In this document: in pieces, positions 6,782-15,976 of the stretch | How the letters are laid out: every line of letters starts with the position of its first letter | Numbering within the stretch: the first letter of the stretch is position 1 | Program-made: the position numbers and the translations under genes | From: a bacterium | Lineage (GTDB): Bacteria; Planctomycetota; Planctomycetia; Isosphaerales; Isosphaeraceae | Reading direction: 5' to 3' | DNA length: 64,000 nucleotides | Assembly: GCA_016125085.1 (NCBI GenBank) | Contig: WGMM01000020.1 | Coordinates: 1-64,000 of the forward strand | Notes under the pieces: generated by a model | Told to the model about the DNA's origin: nothing | The model's database searches: none | Seen by the model: only the letters and a program-made list of their open reading frames with translations

Positions 6782-9445
6782 ATGAGCGTACAGAGCACCG
6801 TTCGACCCGAGTGGACAGTCGTCATCGATCCGGTCCTTCAAAAGGAGCTGGAACAGCACATTTTCGTGACCAACTGGCCGAAATTGCTGGAGATGATCGA
6901 CACGGTTTACAACTGGGGCCGCCGATCGAGCCTCTGGCCGCTGGGCTTCGGCCTGGCCTGTTGTGCCATCGAGATGATCTGTTCGGCATGCAGTCGATTC
7001 GACATTTCCCGATTCGGGGCCGAAGTCTTCCGGGGCTCGCCCCGCCAGGCGGACGTCATGATCGTCTCCGGCACGGTCACCAAGACCATGATGCCGATGA
7101 TCGCGCGACTGTATGACCAGATGCCCGAACCGAAGTACGTCATTTCCATGGGAGCCTGCGCCTCCGGCGGCGGGCCTTTCAAGGAAGGCTACAACGTCGT
7201 GTCGGGGATCGACAAATACCTGCCCGTCGACGTCTACGTTCCCGGCTGCCCGCCGACGCCTCAGGCGCTGCTCAACGGTCTGATCGCTCTGCAGAAGAAG
7301 ATCGACGGCGAAAGCCTGGCGGACGCGGTCTGGTACAAGCCCGAAGTCGAGCGGGACATCCCCGTGCCCGTCCTGGGCCCAGACCTGATCGACGTCAGGT
7401 TCCTCGAAATCACGGCTGAGAAGACGGCCCAGGGCGTCCTCGACGCCATTCAGGCCGATATGCCCAAGCCGCTCATCATCCCTGCACCCCAGCCGGAAAA
7501 GGCGGAAGAGCCAGCCGCCGCCCAGGCCTCTGCCGCTGCTGCCCCGATGTCGGCCGCGGACAAGCTCAGGGCCAAAATGGGTGGTGCCAAACCTGCGGAA
7601 GCCCCTGCCGCCGAGGCTCCCAAACCTGCCGCGAAGCCTGCCGCACCTGCCAAAAAGATCAAGAAAGCCGAAGCCCGGCCCAGCCTTGTCTGGCTTGGAA
7701 ACGACAAACTGAAGGCACTCAGCGACCGGCTCAACGGCGAATTCGGCGCCGGGACGAGTACGATCATCGAAGCCGGCCTGCTCATTCCTGCCGATCGTCT
7801 GTTAGCGGTCGGCAAATTCCTGCGTGATGACCGGTCGACCCGCTACGACTATCTGGCGAGTCTTCAGAGTGTCCATTACGAGGATTGCATCGAGGTGAAC
7901 TATCATCTCGATTCGACGGTGCATCCCGGCACGCTCATCGAGCTGCGAGTCCGTACGGACGAAGCCGAGGGCAAGGGCGAAGTGCCGAGTTTGACGGACA
8001 TCTGGCCCGGTGCTGAGTTTCAGGAACGGGAAGTGTTCGACATGATGGGTGTCCGGTTCAAGGGGCATCCGAACCTGACCCGGATCCTGATGTGGGAAGG
8101 CTACGCCTACTACCCGCTCCGCAAGGATTTCCTCGAACCTTACTACGAAGGCCCTACGAAGGTCTTCGACAGTCGCGTGGAAGAGGGCCACGGCCATCAC
8201 TTCCGTTCCGAGGAGCTGAATCCTTACGGCACGAATCTGAAGATTCCGCGTGGTTACGAGGACTGGGACAAGTTGTCGTCGAACGATGACGTGAAGGGCA
8301 AGAATCTCATGCCCGGCGGTGTGCAGATCAGCGAGCTGGAAACCGACCAGTTCGTCGTGAGCATGGGGCCGCAGCACCCGTCCACGCACGGTGTCTTCCG
8401 GATGAATTTGCGGGTGGACGGCGAGACGGTCGTCGGCCTGAAGCCGGTCATGGGCTACATGCACCGGAATCACGAGAAGATCGGCGAACGTAACACGTAC
8501 CTGATGAACTTCCCGTTCACGGATCGCCTCGATTATCTGACGAGCATGGGCAATAACTTCGGTTACGCCCTGGCCGTCGAGCAACTGATGGGCGACGACG
8601 CCAAGGTGCCGGAGCGGGCCGAATACATCCGCGTGATCATGGCCGAGCTGACCCGGGTGGCCAGCCACATGTGGGCGATCGGCTTCTTCCTGAACGACAT
8701 CGGCGCGTTCTTCACGCCGGCACTTTATGCGATCGAGGAGCGGGAGCTGATTCTCGACCTCTTCGAGTGGGCCAGCGGCAGCCGGATGATGTGCAATTAC
8801 TTCCGGTTCGGCGGCGTGGCGTTCGACCTGCCGAAGGGCTGGAAAGAGCGTTGCCACAAGTTCGTTTATGACCGGCTCGACGGCAAGATCGACGAGCTGG
8901 ACAAGCTTCTGACGGGCAACGAAATCCTTCTTGACCGCTGCAAGGGGATCGGTGCCCTGACGGCGGAGCAGGCGATCGCCTGGTCGACGGCCGGCCCGGT
9001 TCTGCGTGCCTCGGGTGTGAATTACGATATTCGCCGGGCCGCGCCTTATTCGATCTATGACCGGTTCGACTTCAACGTGATCGTCGGCAAGAACGGCGAC
9101 CTGTTCGACCGCTATTATGTCCGGCTCCAGGAAATGCGTGAATCGGTGAAGATCCTCAAGCAGGCCGTTCGCGACCTGCCGGAAGGCCCGATTCTGCCGG
9201 GCAAGAAGTCGTATCAGATCAAGGTTCCGGCCGGCGAAGCCTATTCGCGGGTCGAGAATCCGAAGGGCGAACTGGGCTACTACGTGGTTTCGGACGGTTC
9301 GGCGACTGCGTATCGCTATCACGTCCGCAGCCCGTCCTTCATCAATCTGACGTCTCTGGAAACGATGTGCGTCGGCGCGACTGTGGCCGACGTGGTCGGG
9401 ATCCTCGGCAGCCTGGATATCGTTCTGGGCGAAGTGGATCGTTGA
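6782..9445 (+). CDS. nuoBCD: fused NADH-quinone oxidoreductase subunits B, C and D
   Basis: This single 887-residue polypeptide joins three complex I subunits. Residues 1-230 are NuoB, with the N2 iron-sulfur cluster ligands in [17 protein letters not shown] and VPGCPPTP. Residues about 233-297 are an Ala/Pro/Lys-rich linker. Residues about 298-500 are NuoC ([15 protein letters not shown]). Residues about 515-887 are NuoD ([23 protein letters not shown]). Together these form the quinone-binding arm of complex I at the cytoplasmic face of the membrane. The start at MSVQS was chosen because NuoB homology begins just after it; an in-frame Met lies about 20 codons upstream (MVVLPHEES). NuoCD fusions are well known; a three-way BCD fusion is rarer. 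All catalytic motifs look intact and the linker is low-complexity, so this is a true fusion and not a sequencing artefact. Confidence 0.95.
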   Translation: MSVQSTVRPEWTVVIDPVLQKELEQHIFVTNWPKLLEMIDTVYNWGRRSSLWPLGFGLACCAIEMICSACSRFDISRFGAEVFRGSPRQADVMIVSGTVTKTMMPMIARLYDQMPEPKYVISMGACASGGGPFKEGYNVVSGIDKYLPVDVYVPGCPPTPQALLNGLIALQKKIDGESLADAVWYKPEVERDIPVPVLGPDLIDVRFLEITAEKTAQGVLDAIQADMPKPLIIPAPQPEKAEEPAAAQASAAAAPMSAADKLRAKMGGAKPAEAPAAEAPKPAAKPAAPAKKIKKAEARPSLVWLGNDKLKALSDRLNGEFGAGTSTIIEAGLLIPADRLLAVGKFLRDDRSTRYDYLASLQSVHYEDCIEVNYHLDSTVHPGTLIELRVRTDEAEGKGEVPSLTDIWPGAEFQEREVFDMMGVRFKGHPNLTRILMWEGYAYYPLRKDFLEPYYEGPTKVFDSRVEEGHGHHFRSEELNPYGTNLKIPRGYEDWDKLSSNDDVKGKNLMPGGVQISELETDQFVVSMGPQHPSTHGVFRMNLRVDGETVVGLKPVMGYMHRNHEKIGERNTYLMNFPFTDRLDYLTSMGNNFGYALAVEQLMGDDAKVPERAEYIRVIMAELTRVASHMWAIGFFLNDIGAFFTPALYAIEERELILDLFEWASGSRMMCNYFRFGGVAFDLPKGWKERCHKFVYDRLDGKIDELDKLLTGNEILLDRCKGIGALTAEQAIAWSTAGPVLRASGVNYDIRRAAPYSIYDRFDFNVIVGKNGDLFDRYYVRLQEMRESVKILKQAVRDLPEGPILPGKKSYQIKVPAGEAYSRVENPKGELGYYVVSDGSATAYRYHVRSPSFINLTSLETMCVGATVADVVGILGSLDIVLGEVDR

Positions 9446-9589
9446 TCGAGAAGCGAATGTCGGTTCGGGCCGGGCGAGTCCAGTGGATGACCCCGGCCAC
9501 TTTCCGGACCGACTTCGTGCGAGATTTCCCGAAGTGAAGAACGCGAATCGAACAGCTCTTTTGGACCGCTGCGAAGACAAGGAACGAAA

Positions 9590-10252
9590 ATGGCACTCGG
9601 CAAAGGCATTCTGATCGGTCACCTGGTGACTCTTCGGCGGTTTCTGCTGACTTTCACGCACGACATTCGCACGGGCAAGGCGCTCAAGCGGCGGGGGGGC
9701 GGCGACCTGCCGGTCGATCTTTTCGAACGGCCGAAGACGTTGCCCGTGATTCAGCAGGACACGGAGACCGAGGGCATATTCACGGTCGAATATCCGGACG
9801 AGCGGCTGCCGACGTACGAACGGTTCCGCGTGCTGCCCGTTCTGGTTTATGACCAGGAAGACGGCAACGTCCGCTGCACATGCTGCAACATTTGCGCCAA
9901 GGTGTGCCCGCCCCAGTGCATCTGGATGAGCCAGGCGCACAGCCCGGACGGCAAGCCGGTGACGCTGCCGGAAGAATATTACATCGATATGGATGTGTGC
10001 ATGAACTGCGGCATGTGCTCGGAGTACTGCCCGTTCGACGCGATCAAGATGGACCATAACTTCGAAATTTCGAATTATGAGCGCCATCAGACGCACATCT
10101 ATTCGCTTCAGGACCTGCTCGTTTCGAGCGAGTACTACGCGAAGACTCATCCGGATGCCTATGCCAGCACCGAGCAGGTGACGGAGCGCGGCAAGGTCGC
10201 GAAGAAGAAAGACCAGCGTCTCCAGAAGGCGCTTCAACTTTCCCGGGGCTGA
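9590..10252 (+). CDS. nuoI: NADH-quinone oxidoreductase subunit I (2x[4Fe-4S])
   Basis: This 220-residue protein carries two complete ferredoxin-type [4Fe-4S] motifs, CTCCNICAKVCP and CMNCGMCSEYCP, as in NuoI. NuoI passes electrons from the peripheral arm to cluster N2 in NuoB. The N-terminus has the amphipathic membrane-contact stretch expected for the subunit, and the C-terminus is Lys-rich. AAGGAACG sits just before the ATG. It follows the BCD fusion by 144 bases and is followed by two non-respiratory genes before nuoA. Confidence 0.95.
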   Translation: MALGKGILIGHLVTLRRFLLTFTHDIRTGKALKRRGGGDLPVDLFERPKTLPVIQQDTETEGIFTVEYPDERLPTYERFRVLPVLVYDQEDGNVRCTCCNICAKVCPPQCIWMSQAHSPDGKPVTLPEEYYIDMDVCMNCGMCSEYCPFDAIKMDHNFEISNYERHQTHIYSLQDLLVSSEYYAKTHPDAYASTEQVTERGKVAKKKDQRLQKALQLSRG

Positions 10253-10280
10253 CCGGGGCCGCATTCCGAAGGCGACAGAG

Positions 10281-10787
10281 ATGGCAGACTCGATGACAGA
10301 CCACGGAACCTGGGATACCGCGATGCGGCGAGCGATCGAACTCGCAGCCGGTTCGCACGCCCCTTTCGGTGCCGTGATCGTCCGTATCGATCGGCCGGAA
10401 TCGGTCGTTTTCGAGGGTGGAAACAGTAGCGGGAGCGATCCGACCGGCCATGCTGAAGTCAACGCGATTCGCGCTATGGCTTCGGCCGGCGTTACTGGCC
10501 CGGCTCGCGATTACGGCCTGGTGACGACGGCTGAACCCTGCCCGATGTGCGCCGCGGCCTGCTGGTGGGCGGAACTGGGGCTGATCGTTTACGGCACTTC
10601 GATCGCCGAACTTTCCCGGAACGGCTGGCGACAGATTGCGATCACTGCTCGAACTGTCGTTTCGCAGGGGTCGGGAACGCAGCCTCCCGAAGTGATCGGT
10701 CCCTGGCGTCAGGAATGGACCGATCCCCTCTACCGCGGATCCGGAAAGAGCGGGCAAACCCTTGTGAATCCTGTACGGGAACTGTAG
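10281..10787 (+). CDS. cytidine/guanine deaminase-family nucleoside deaminase
   Basis: This 168-residue protein has the zinc-binding signature of the cytidine deaminase superfamily: HAEVNAIRA (zinc His and catalytic Glu) and PCPMCAAACWWA (two zinc Cys). The order and spacing fit guanine deaminase, tRNA adenosine deaminase and related enzymes, which hydrolyse an amino group from a purine or pyrimidine. The C-terminus (GPWRQEWTDPLY) resembles nucleoside deaminases more than TadA. It sits inside the nuo cluster, 28 bases after nuoI, with no obvious link to respiration. The substrate is not decidable from sequence. Confidence 0.85.
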   Translation: MADSMTDHGTWDTAMRRAIELAAGSHAPFGAVIVRIDRPESVVFEGGNSSGSDPTGHAEVNAIRAMASAGVTGPARDYGLVTTAEPCPMCAAACWWAELGLIVYGTSIAELSRNGWRQIAITARTVVSQGSGTQPPEVIGPWRQEWTDPLYRGSGKSGQTLVNPVREL

Positions 10788-10859
10788 GATGAGGCCGATT
10801 CGAGACAAAGGTCAGGACCGACTCTTCATGGTTCCGGAATTGAGTTCGGAGAGCTTGAT

Positions 10860-11126
10860 ATGATCCCCAGGCCGCAGACGATCGAACCGACTTACGCTGA
10901 AGGATCACGTGTACGCGTGACTCAGCATGTCCGTGTCGGTCATCGGCAGTGGACGACGGCATTCGAAGGCACGGTCATCTCCGAGTCGCTCCGTCCGATC
11001 GGCGGTATGGAGATGGGTGCGAAAGCCGCGGCCCTGAACCAGCCGACTCTGAGGGTTCGAAGTGCGGACGGCGAGGTGACGGTCGTCGCTCTGGATGGCG
11101 GTACGACGATCGAAGTCCTGAACTGA
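10860..11126 (+). CDS. small conserved beta-rich protein of unknown function
   Basis: This 88-residue protein alternates short beta-like strands ([41 protein letters not shown]) and resembles a small SH3-like or beta-barrel fold. It has no cysteines, signal peptide or membrane segment. GGAGAGCTTGAT precedes the ATG. It lies between the deaminase gene and nuoA, so it may be transcribed with complex I, but no role is evident. Confidence 0.72.
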   Translation: MIPRPQTIEPTYAEGSRVRVTQHVRVGHRQWTTAFEGTVISESLRPIGGMEMGAKAAALNQPTLRVRSADGEVTVVALDGGTTIEVLN

Positions 11127-11161
11127 AGGATGACGGCTGGCGACGAAAGGCAATCGGAACG

Positions 11162-11518
11162 ATGGTTTACAACTACATATTCATCGGGCTTCTGATTCTG
11201 GTGGCTGCCGCGTTCGCGGCCGGGCCGCTGGTGGCCGTCGCCCTCCTGTCGCCGAAGAAGCGATCGGCGACGAAGTCGGAAACGTATGAGTGCGGCGTTC
11301 TCACCGTCGGCGACAGCTGGGTGAAGTTTCGCATGCAGTACTATCTCTATGCGATTCTCTTCGTGTTGTTCGACGTCGAGACCGTGTTCCTCTATCCCTG
11401 GGCCGTGAGCTACGGCGGGCTCGGTTTCTTCGCTCTCATCGAAATGATCATTTTCGTCGTCATGCTGCTTGTCGGCCTGGCCTATGCCTGGGCCCGTGGC
11501 GCATTACGCTGGCTGTGA
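11162..11518 (+). CDS. nuoA: NADH-quinone oxidoreductase subunit A
   Basis: This 118-residue protein has the three transmembrane helices of NuoA and its diagnostic segment [20 protein letters not shown], which carries the loop cysteine near the quinone site, followed by [15 protein letters not shown]. NuoA, with NuoH, seals the quinone cavity at the membrane. The ATG at 11162 (MVYNYIF) matches the family N-terminus; longer in-frame reading is not coding-like. It is followed 71 bases later by nuoH. Confidence 0.95.
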   Translation: MVYNYIFIGLLILVAAAFAAGPLVAVALLSPKKRSATKSETYECGVLTVGDSWVKFRMQYYLYAILFVLFDVETVFLYPWAVSYGGLGFFALIEMIIFVVMLLVGLAYAWARGALRWL

Positions 11519-11589
11519 GTCCGAAAGCACCGGTATTAAGCCGGTCCTGACCGCTATCTCGTGACGAATCTGAACCTGAGGATCGATCC

Positions 11590-13116
11590 GTGTCCCCCTT
11601 CGATATGACCATGACGCCGGAAACGAATCTCATGCTCGCCCAGAGCATCTACTACGACAAGGTCGATCTCTGGCTCTGGATTCGCTGGGGCCTTTATCTG
11701 TTCGCCGGCTTTTTCGGCGTTTTCCCCCTGATCGTCGCATACACGGTTCTTGCCGAACGCAAGCTCGCTGCCCGCTTTCAGGACCGGATCGGCCCGAACC
11801 GGGTCGGCCCGTTCGGTCTTCTCCAGCCTTTCGCGGACTTAATCAAGCTGATCATCAAAGAATCGATCGTGCCCAAGGGCGCGAATGGTTTCGTGCACCT
11901 GCTTGCCCCAATGCTGACTCTGATTTCGGCGTTTCTCGTGCTGGCGGTGATTCCGTTCGGCGTCGGGCTCGCGCCGGTCGATCTCCCGAGCGGCGTGCTT
12001 TACATGGTTTCGGTTTCTTCGATCGCGGCCCTGTCGATCTTTCTGGCCGGATGGTCGAGCCGGAACAAGTATTCGCTCCTGGGCGCGATGCGGGGCGTCG
12101 CTCAGCTGGTCAGCTACGAAATTCCTCAGGTAATGTCGATCCTGCCCGTGATTCTCTGGGCCGGCAGCCTGAGCATGGTTTCCATCGTTCAGACGCAGCA
12201 GTACGACCAGGGCTGGTTCATTTTCAGCCCGCCCGGGATTCTGGGCTTCTTTCTGCTGCTGATCTCCAGTATCGCGGAAGTGAACCGGGCTCCGTTCGAC
12301 CTTCCCGAAGCCGAGTCGGAAATTATCGCTGGTTTTCACACCGAGTATTCCGGCATGCGGTTCGGTCTGTTCTTCCTGGGCGAATACCTCAACGTGTTTG
12401 CCGTTTGCTGTCTCACCACGACGCTGTTTCTGGGTGGCGGCAGCCTGCCGTTCCAGGGCTATTTCGCCGGCACGGCCGAACATATGCTCGCCGCTCCGTT
12501 CGACGCGTCGAAAGACCAGGTGCTCAAGCTCAACGCCCACCACGAATTTCCGCTCAACCCAGGCAGCGGTTTCCGCATCGAAATCACCAACGAAGCAGGT
12601 CGTACGGAAGCCTTCCAGATTTCGCATCGTACAGGCAACGACCTGTATCTGCTGGCCAATCGCCCGGTGGAATTTCAGGCTGGTGCGAACGCAAGAGTGA
12701 CCGCCGCTGCCCGGCCCGATTTCGCCAGCCCCTGGCACTTCTCGAACTTGATCATGATCCCGGTCTTTTTCGCGAAGGTGTTTTTCCTGATCTTCGTGAT
12801 GTTCTGGATTCGTGCGACTCTGCCCCGGATGCGGGCCGACCGTCTGATGGCTTTCGCATGGAAATCGATGGTGCCCCTGGCCATCGCCAATATTTTCCTG
12901 GGCGCGATCTGGTATGAGATCGTGATCCGCCCCGCTGGCGGGTATGGCCACAAGCTGATCGGCTGGGCCGTGACGGGGCCTTTGACGGTTGCAGCGATCG
13001 CCCTGGTATTCCGAATCAACCGAAACTCCTACAAGGCTAACGATCCGGAACGTCGACCGACGCTCATCAGCCGAACGGGCGAATCGCTCCTGGCCGCGAC
13101 GACTCAAGGGCAGTGA
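11590..13116 (+). CDS. nuoH: NADH-quinone oxidoreductase subunit H with a large loop insertion
   Basis: This 508-residue protein is clearly NuoH: AERKLAARFQDRIGPNRVGP, the quinone-site loop EVNRAPFDLPEAESE, GFHTEYSGMRFG and, near the end, RATLPRMRADRLM. NuoH is the membrane subunit that holds the quinone channel. The usual length is about 330-345 residues. The excess is an insertion of about 95 residues (roughly 287-382) between the helix ending LTTTLFLGGG and the helix KVFFLIFVMFW, plus a hydrophilic C-terminal tail of about 30 residues. The insertion is soluble-looking and beta-rich (FRIEITNEAGRTEAFQISH). The start codon is GTG. All core motifs are intact. Confidence 0.95.
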   Translation: MSPFDMTMTPETNLMLAQSIYYDKVDLWLWIRWGLYLFAGFFGVFPLIVAYTVLAERKLAARFQDRIGPNRVGPFGLLQPFADLIKLIIKESIVPKGANGFVHLLAPMLTLISAFLVLAVIPFGVGLAPVDLPSGVLYMVSVSSIAALSIFLAGWSSRNKYSLLGAMRGVAQLVSYEIPQVMSILPVILWAGSLSMVSIVQTQQYDQGWFIFSPPGILGFFLLLISSIAEVNRAPFDLPEAESEIIAGFHTEYSGMRFGLFFLGEYLNVFAVCCLTTTLFLGGGSLPFQGYFAGTAEHMLAAPFDASKDQVLKLNAHHEFPLNPGSGFRIEITNEAGRTEAFQISHRTGNDLYLLANRPVEFQAGANARVTAAARPDFASPWHFSNLIMIPVFFAKVFFLIFVMFWIRATLPRMRADRLMAFAWKSMVPLAIANIFLGAIWYEIVIRPAGGYGHKLIGWAVTGPLTVAAIALVFRINRNSYKANDPERRPTLISRTGESLLAATTQGQ

Positions 13117-13194
13117 CGGCAAGCGAAATTTCACTGGCTTCGTCACGATCGACAGCCATTCCGTGCAGCGAGACCTTCTGAGAGGACAGTTCCT

Positions 13195-13794
13195 GTGATT
13201 CAAGCCTTGTTCATCGCCCTGTCGGCCTTCGGGCTCCTGATGGCACTGGGCACGGTATTCGCCAGAAATCTCGTGAATGCGGCACTGTTCCTCGTCGCGT
13301 TCTTCTTCGTGATCGCGTGCCAGTTCGTTCTGCTCGAAGCCGAGTTCATGGCAGCCATACAGGTGCTGATTTATATCGGTGCCGTGACGGTGATCCTGAT
13401 GTTCGGGATCATGCTGACGAGGAACATTCAGGGCGACGAGACGACGACAGTCACCAGGCCCTGGCGTTTGCTGGGTCTGGGGGCCTTCGGCACAGTCTGC
13501 ACCGTGCTGGTTCTGGGCATCAATGCCTATCAGCCGTGGACCGATTTGTCCGTCAGGCCCGAATTTCCGGTGACGAAGGATTCCACGACGGCGCGCGGAC
13601 AGGCGATTCTGTCGATGACCCCGACGGTCGGCCGGGAAATGATGACACGCTATGTCGTGGCGTTCGAGCTGGCCGGGCTTCTGTTGACGGCCGCCCTGGT
13701 CGGTGCGGTCGTTCTCGCCCAACACGATTCGACCGACGTCGTCAACGCCAGGGCTGACAAGCCGGGTTCCGATCCTGCGGTCACCGGTTCCTGA
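13195..13794 (+). CDS. nuoJ: NADH-quinone oxidoreductase subunit J
   Basis: This 199-residue membrane protein has about five hydrophobic helices and the NuoJ signature around the pi-bulge helix: MAAIQVLIYIGAVTVILMFGIMLT. A further helix near the C-terminus (VVAFELAGLLLTAALVGAVVLA) matches the family. NuoJ belongs to the proton-translocating membrane arm. The start is a GTG preceded by GAGAGGACAG. It lies between nuoH and nuoK as in canonical operons. Confidence 0.95.
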   Translation: MIQALFIALSAFGLLMALGTVFARNLVNAALFLVAFFFVIACQFVLLEAEFMAAIQVLIYIGAVTVILMFGIMLTRNIQGDETTTVTRPWRLLGLGAFGTVCTVLVLGINAYQPWTDLSVRPEFPVTKDSTTARGQAILSMTPTVGREMMTRYVVAFELAGLLLTAALVGAVVLAQHDSTDVVNARADKPGSDPAVTGS

Positions 13795-13849
13795 ACCGGC
13801 AGGGACCAGATTCGTCCGCTTTTACTCAGCATCGAGATCTCCAAGAGCC

Positions 13850-14179
13850 ATGTCGCAACAGATTCCTCTCACCTGGTTCCTCTATTTCGCGGCCGCATCG
13901 TTTTCCATCGGATTGATGGGCGTGCTGATGCGCCGTAACGCGATCGGCGTGTTGATGGCGATCGAAATCATGCTCAACGCCGCGAACGTCAATTTCGTGG
14001 CGTTCTGGCGATACGGTCCGACTCCCGCGAGTGAAGGCCCGATCAGCGGCGTCATGATGGCATTGTTCGTCGTGACCGTTGCGGCGGCCGAAGTCGCAGT
14101 CGGCGTCGGGCTCATCCTGCTTTGCTATCGTCGCTGGAGAGCCGCGGACGTCGATGAACTCGACACCCTCTCGGGCTGA
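13850..14179 (+). CDS. nuoK: NADH-quinone oxidoreductase subunit K
   Basis: This 109-residue protein has three transmembrane helices. It carries the NuoK membrane glutamates needed for proton transfer: AIEIMLNAANVNF in helix 2 and VAAAEVAVGVGLIL in helix 3. The ATG at 13850 (MSQQIPLTW) gives the normal family length; longer in-frame reading runs into nuoJ and is not coding-like. Normally nuoL and nuoM would follow, but here nuoN comes next. Confidence 0.95.
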   Translation: MSQQIPLTWFLYFAAASFSIGLMGVLMRRNAIGVLMAIEIMLNAANVNFVAFWRYGPTPASEGPISGVMMALFVVTVAAAEVAVGVGLILLCYRRWRAADVDELDTLSG

Positions 14180-14252
14180 TCGATTCTCAAGCACCGCACG
14201 ATACGACTCGCGAGATACTTCCAAACCCTATCACGACGAATTCGAGACGACC

Positions 14253-15908
14253 ATGGCTGCCGGTTTTTCTCTTCAGGACTTCATTCTGTTCAGCCCGGTG
14301 ATCCTGCTGACAGGCTGGGGCCTGCTGACTCTGATTCTCGATCTCACGGTTCTCTCACGCCTGAGCGATACGGACCGGAATCGGGCTCTGGGCCTCTGGA
14401 CGATCGCCGGCCTGGTCAGTTCGGTCGTGCTCTGCCAGTTTCTGGCGTTCGAATACGTCGGAAACGTATCCGGGCAGGACACTCTCATCTTCTTCGATAC
14501 GCTCAATGGTGGCGTTCTGTATACTCAGTTCGCGGCACTGGTCCTTCTCTTCGCGATCCTCGTAACCTGCCTGTCGATGGTCTGGAATTTCACCAGTCAC
14601 TGGGGCGAATATTACGCGCTTTTGACCTGGTCCGCCGTATCGATGATCGTCCTGATCGCGTCCGAGGACTTGATCACCCTGTTTCTGTCGCTCGAAACGA
14701 TGACCATCTGTCTGTATCTCCTGACGGCGATGGAAAAATCGAAGAAGCGTTCCGCGGAGGCTGGACTCAAGTATTTCGTCTACGGCTCCGTGTCTTCGGC
14801 TCTGTTTCTCTTCGGATTGAGCCTGGTCTACGGGCAAACCGGCAGTACGGGCATCGACATGATCGGTCAGATCCTGTCGGGCGCCGAACGGCCGGGCCTT
14901 TCCGGGAACGTCGCTGGCGGCGTGGCCGTGCTGATGATCATGGTCGGATTCGGGTTCAAGGTTTCTGCGGTTCCGTTCCACCAGTGGGCTCCGGACGCTT
15001 ATGAAGGGGCCCCTGCTCCAGTGGCGGCGTGGCTGGCATCCGGATCGAAGCTCGCAAGCCTGGTCGCGATGGTCAAGGTCATGGGTGGTGCTCTGGGAAC
15101 CTGGTCGGCGACGACCAGTCCGACTTCGCCCGGCTGGGTCGGCCTTCTGGCTCTGATCTCGGCTGCGACCATGACTTACGGCAACTTCGCGGCCCTTGGT
15201 CAGACGAATCTGAAACGTCTTCTGGCCTACTCTTCGATCGCTCACGCCGGTTACATGCTCGTTGGAGTGATCGCTGTCGGCATCAGCACTCGTCGTGAAG
15301 AGGCTGCCGCGGCTTTGTTCTTCTATCTGGTCATTTACGGGCTGACGACGATCGCGGGTTTCGCACTTGCCTCCTGGCTCGATCGGGATCGTGGTACCGA
15401 GGATGTCGACGATCTCAACGGCCTTGGCCGCAGGCACCCGTATGTCGGTGTCGCGGTCTGCGTGCTCATGCTTTCGATGATCGGCATTCCGCCCACGGCC
15501 GGTTTCTTCGGCAAGCTCTACATGTTCATGGAAGCCTTGAACGTCGGCGGGCAGGACAAGGTTACGATGATCGGCCTGGTCGCGCTGGGGCTGTTCAATT
15601 CGGTCGTATCCGCTTTCTACTACGTACGCATCCTGAAGGCGATTTTCCTGCGGGAGAGCGATCGCAAGCCGCTGCAGAACATGGGCCCGGAGGTCTCTCT
15701 GCCGCTTGCCGTCGGAGCGGGCCTTGCACTGTTCTTCGGATTTCAGCCGGCTTCTCTGCTCGAAGATATGGAGGTCGTTTCCCGCAGTGGTCTCCGGTTC
15801 GCGGAGCGGCCGATCGCAAGTGAAGAGCGGGGGGTGGTTCGCACGATCCTGCCGGCCCGCACCGAAAATCCGGAAGCTGCCCCTGCCGCGGAAGCCCCCA
15901 AACCCTGA
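14253..15908 (+). CDS. nuoN: NADH-quinone oxidoreductase subunit N
   Basis: This 551-residue membrane protein has about 14 hydrophobic helices. It carries the antiporter-like signatures of NuoN: the helix-5 glutamate in LFLSLETMTICLYLL, the lysine in KYFVYGSVSSALFLFG, PFHQWAPDAYEGAP, and LKRLLAYSSIAHAGYMLVG. It is one of the proton-pumping subunits. The start at MAAGFSLQDF was chosen because family homology begins there. The C-terminus has a short Ala/Pro-rich tail. It closes the complex I cluster; the related pumping subunits NuoL and NuoM are not in the window. Confidence 0.95.
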   Translation: MAAGFSLQDFILFSPVILLTGWGLLTLILDLTVLSRLSDTDRNRALGLWTIAGLVSSVVLCQFLAFEYVGNVSGQDTLIFFDTLNGGVLYTQFAALVLLFAILVTCLSMVWNFTSHWGEYYALLTWSAVSMIVLIASEDLITLFLSLETMTICLYLLTAMEKSKKRSAEAGLKYFVYGSVSSALFLFGLSLVYGQTGSTGIDMIGQILSGAERPGLSGNVAGGVAVLMIMVGFGFKVSAVPFHQWAPDAYEGAPAPVAAWLASGSKLASLVAMVKVMGGALGTWSATTSPTSPGWVGLLALISAATMTYGNFAALGQTNLKRLLAYSSIAHAGYMLVGVIAVGISTRREEAAAALFFYLVIYGLTTIAGFALASWLDRDRGTEDVDDLNGLGRRHPYVGVAVCVLMLSMIGIPPTAGFFGKLYMFMEALNVGGQDKVTMIGLVALGLFNSVVSAFYYVRILKAIFLRESDRKPLQNMGPEVSLPLAVGAGLALFFGFQPASLLEDMEVVSRSGLRFAERPIASEERGVVRTILPARTENPEAAPAAEAPKP

Positions 15909-15976
15909 TCCGGAACTCCCGGCCGACCGAACGAACACCCGACGATTCGAAGCACTACGACTGAGGCGAAACCCAC

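Noticed and set aside
7802-10462. A long 886-residue open frame on the minus strand across the nuo genes
   Set aside because: It is the shadow of nuoBCD and nuoI; its protein is Arg/His/Val-rich and lacks any domain, while the plus strand encodes clear complex I subunits.
11839-13725. Long minus-strand frame opposite nuoH and nuoJ
   Set aside because: Shadow frame caused by GC-rich third positions; composition is Arg/Asp/Gln/His-rich and unlike a real protein.
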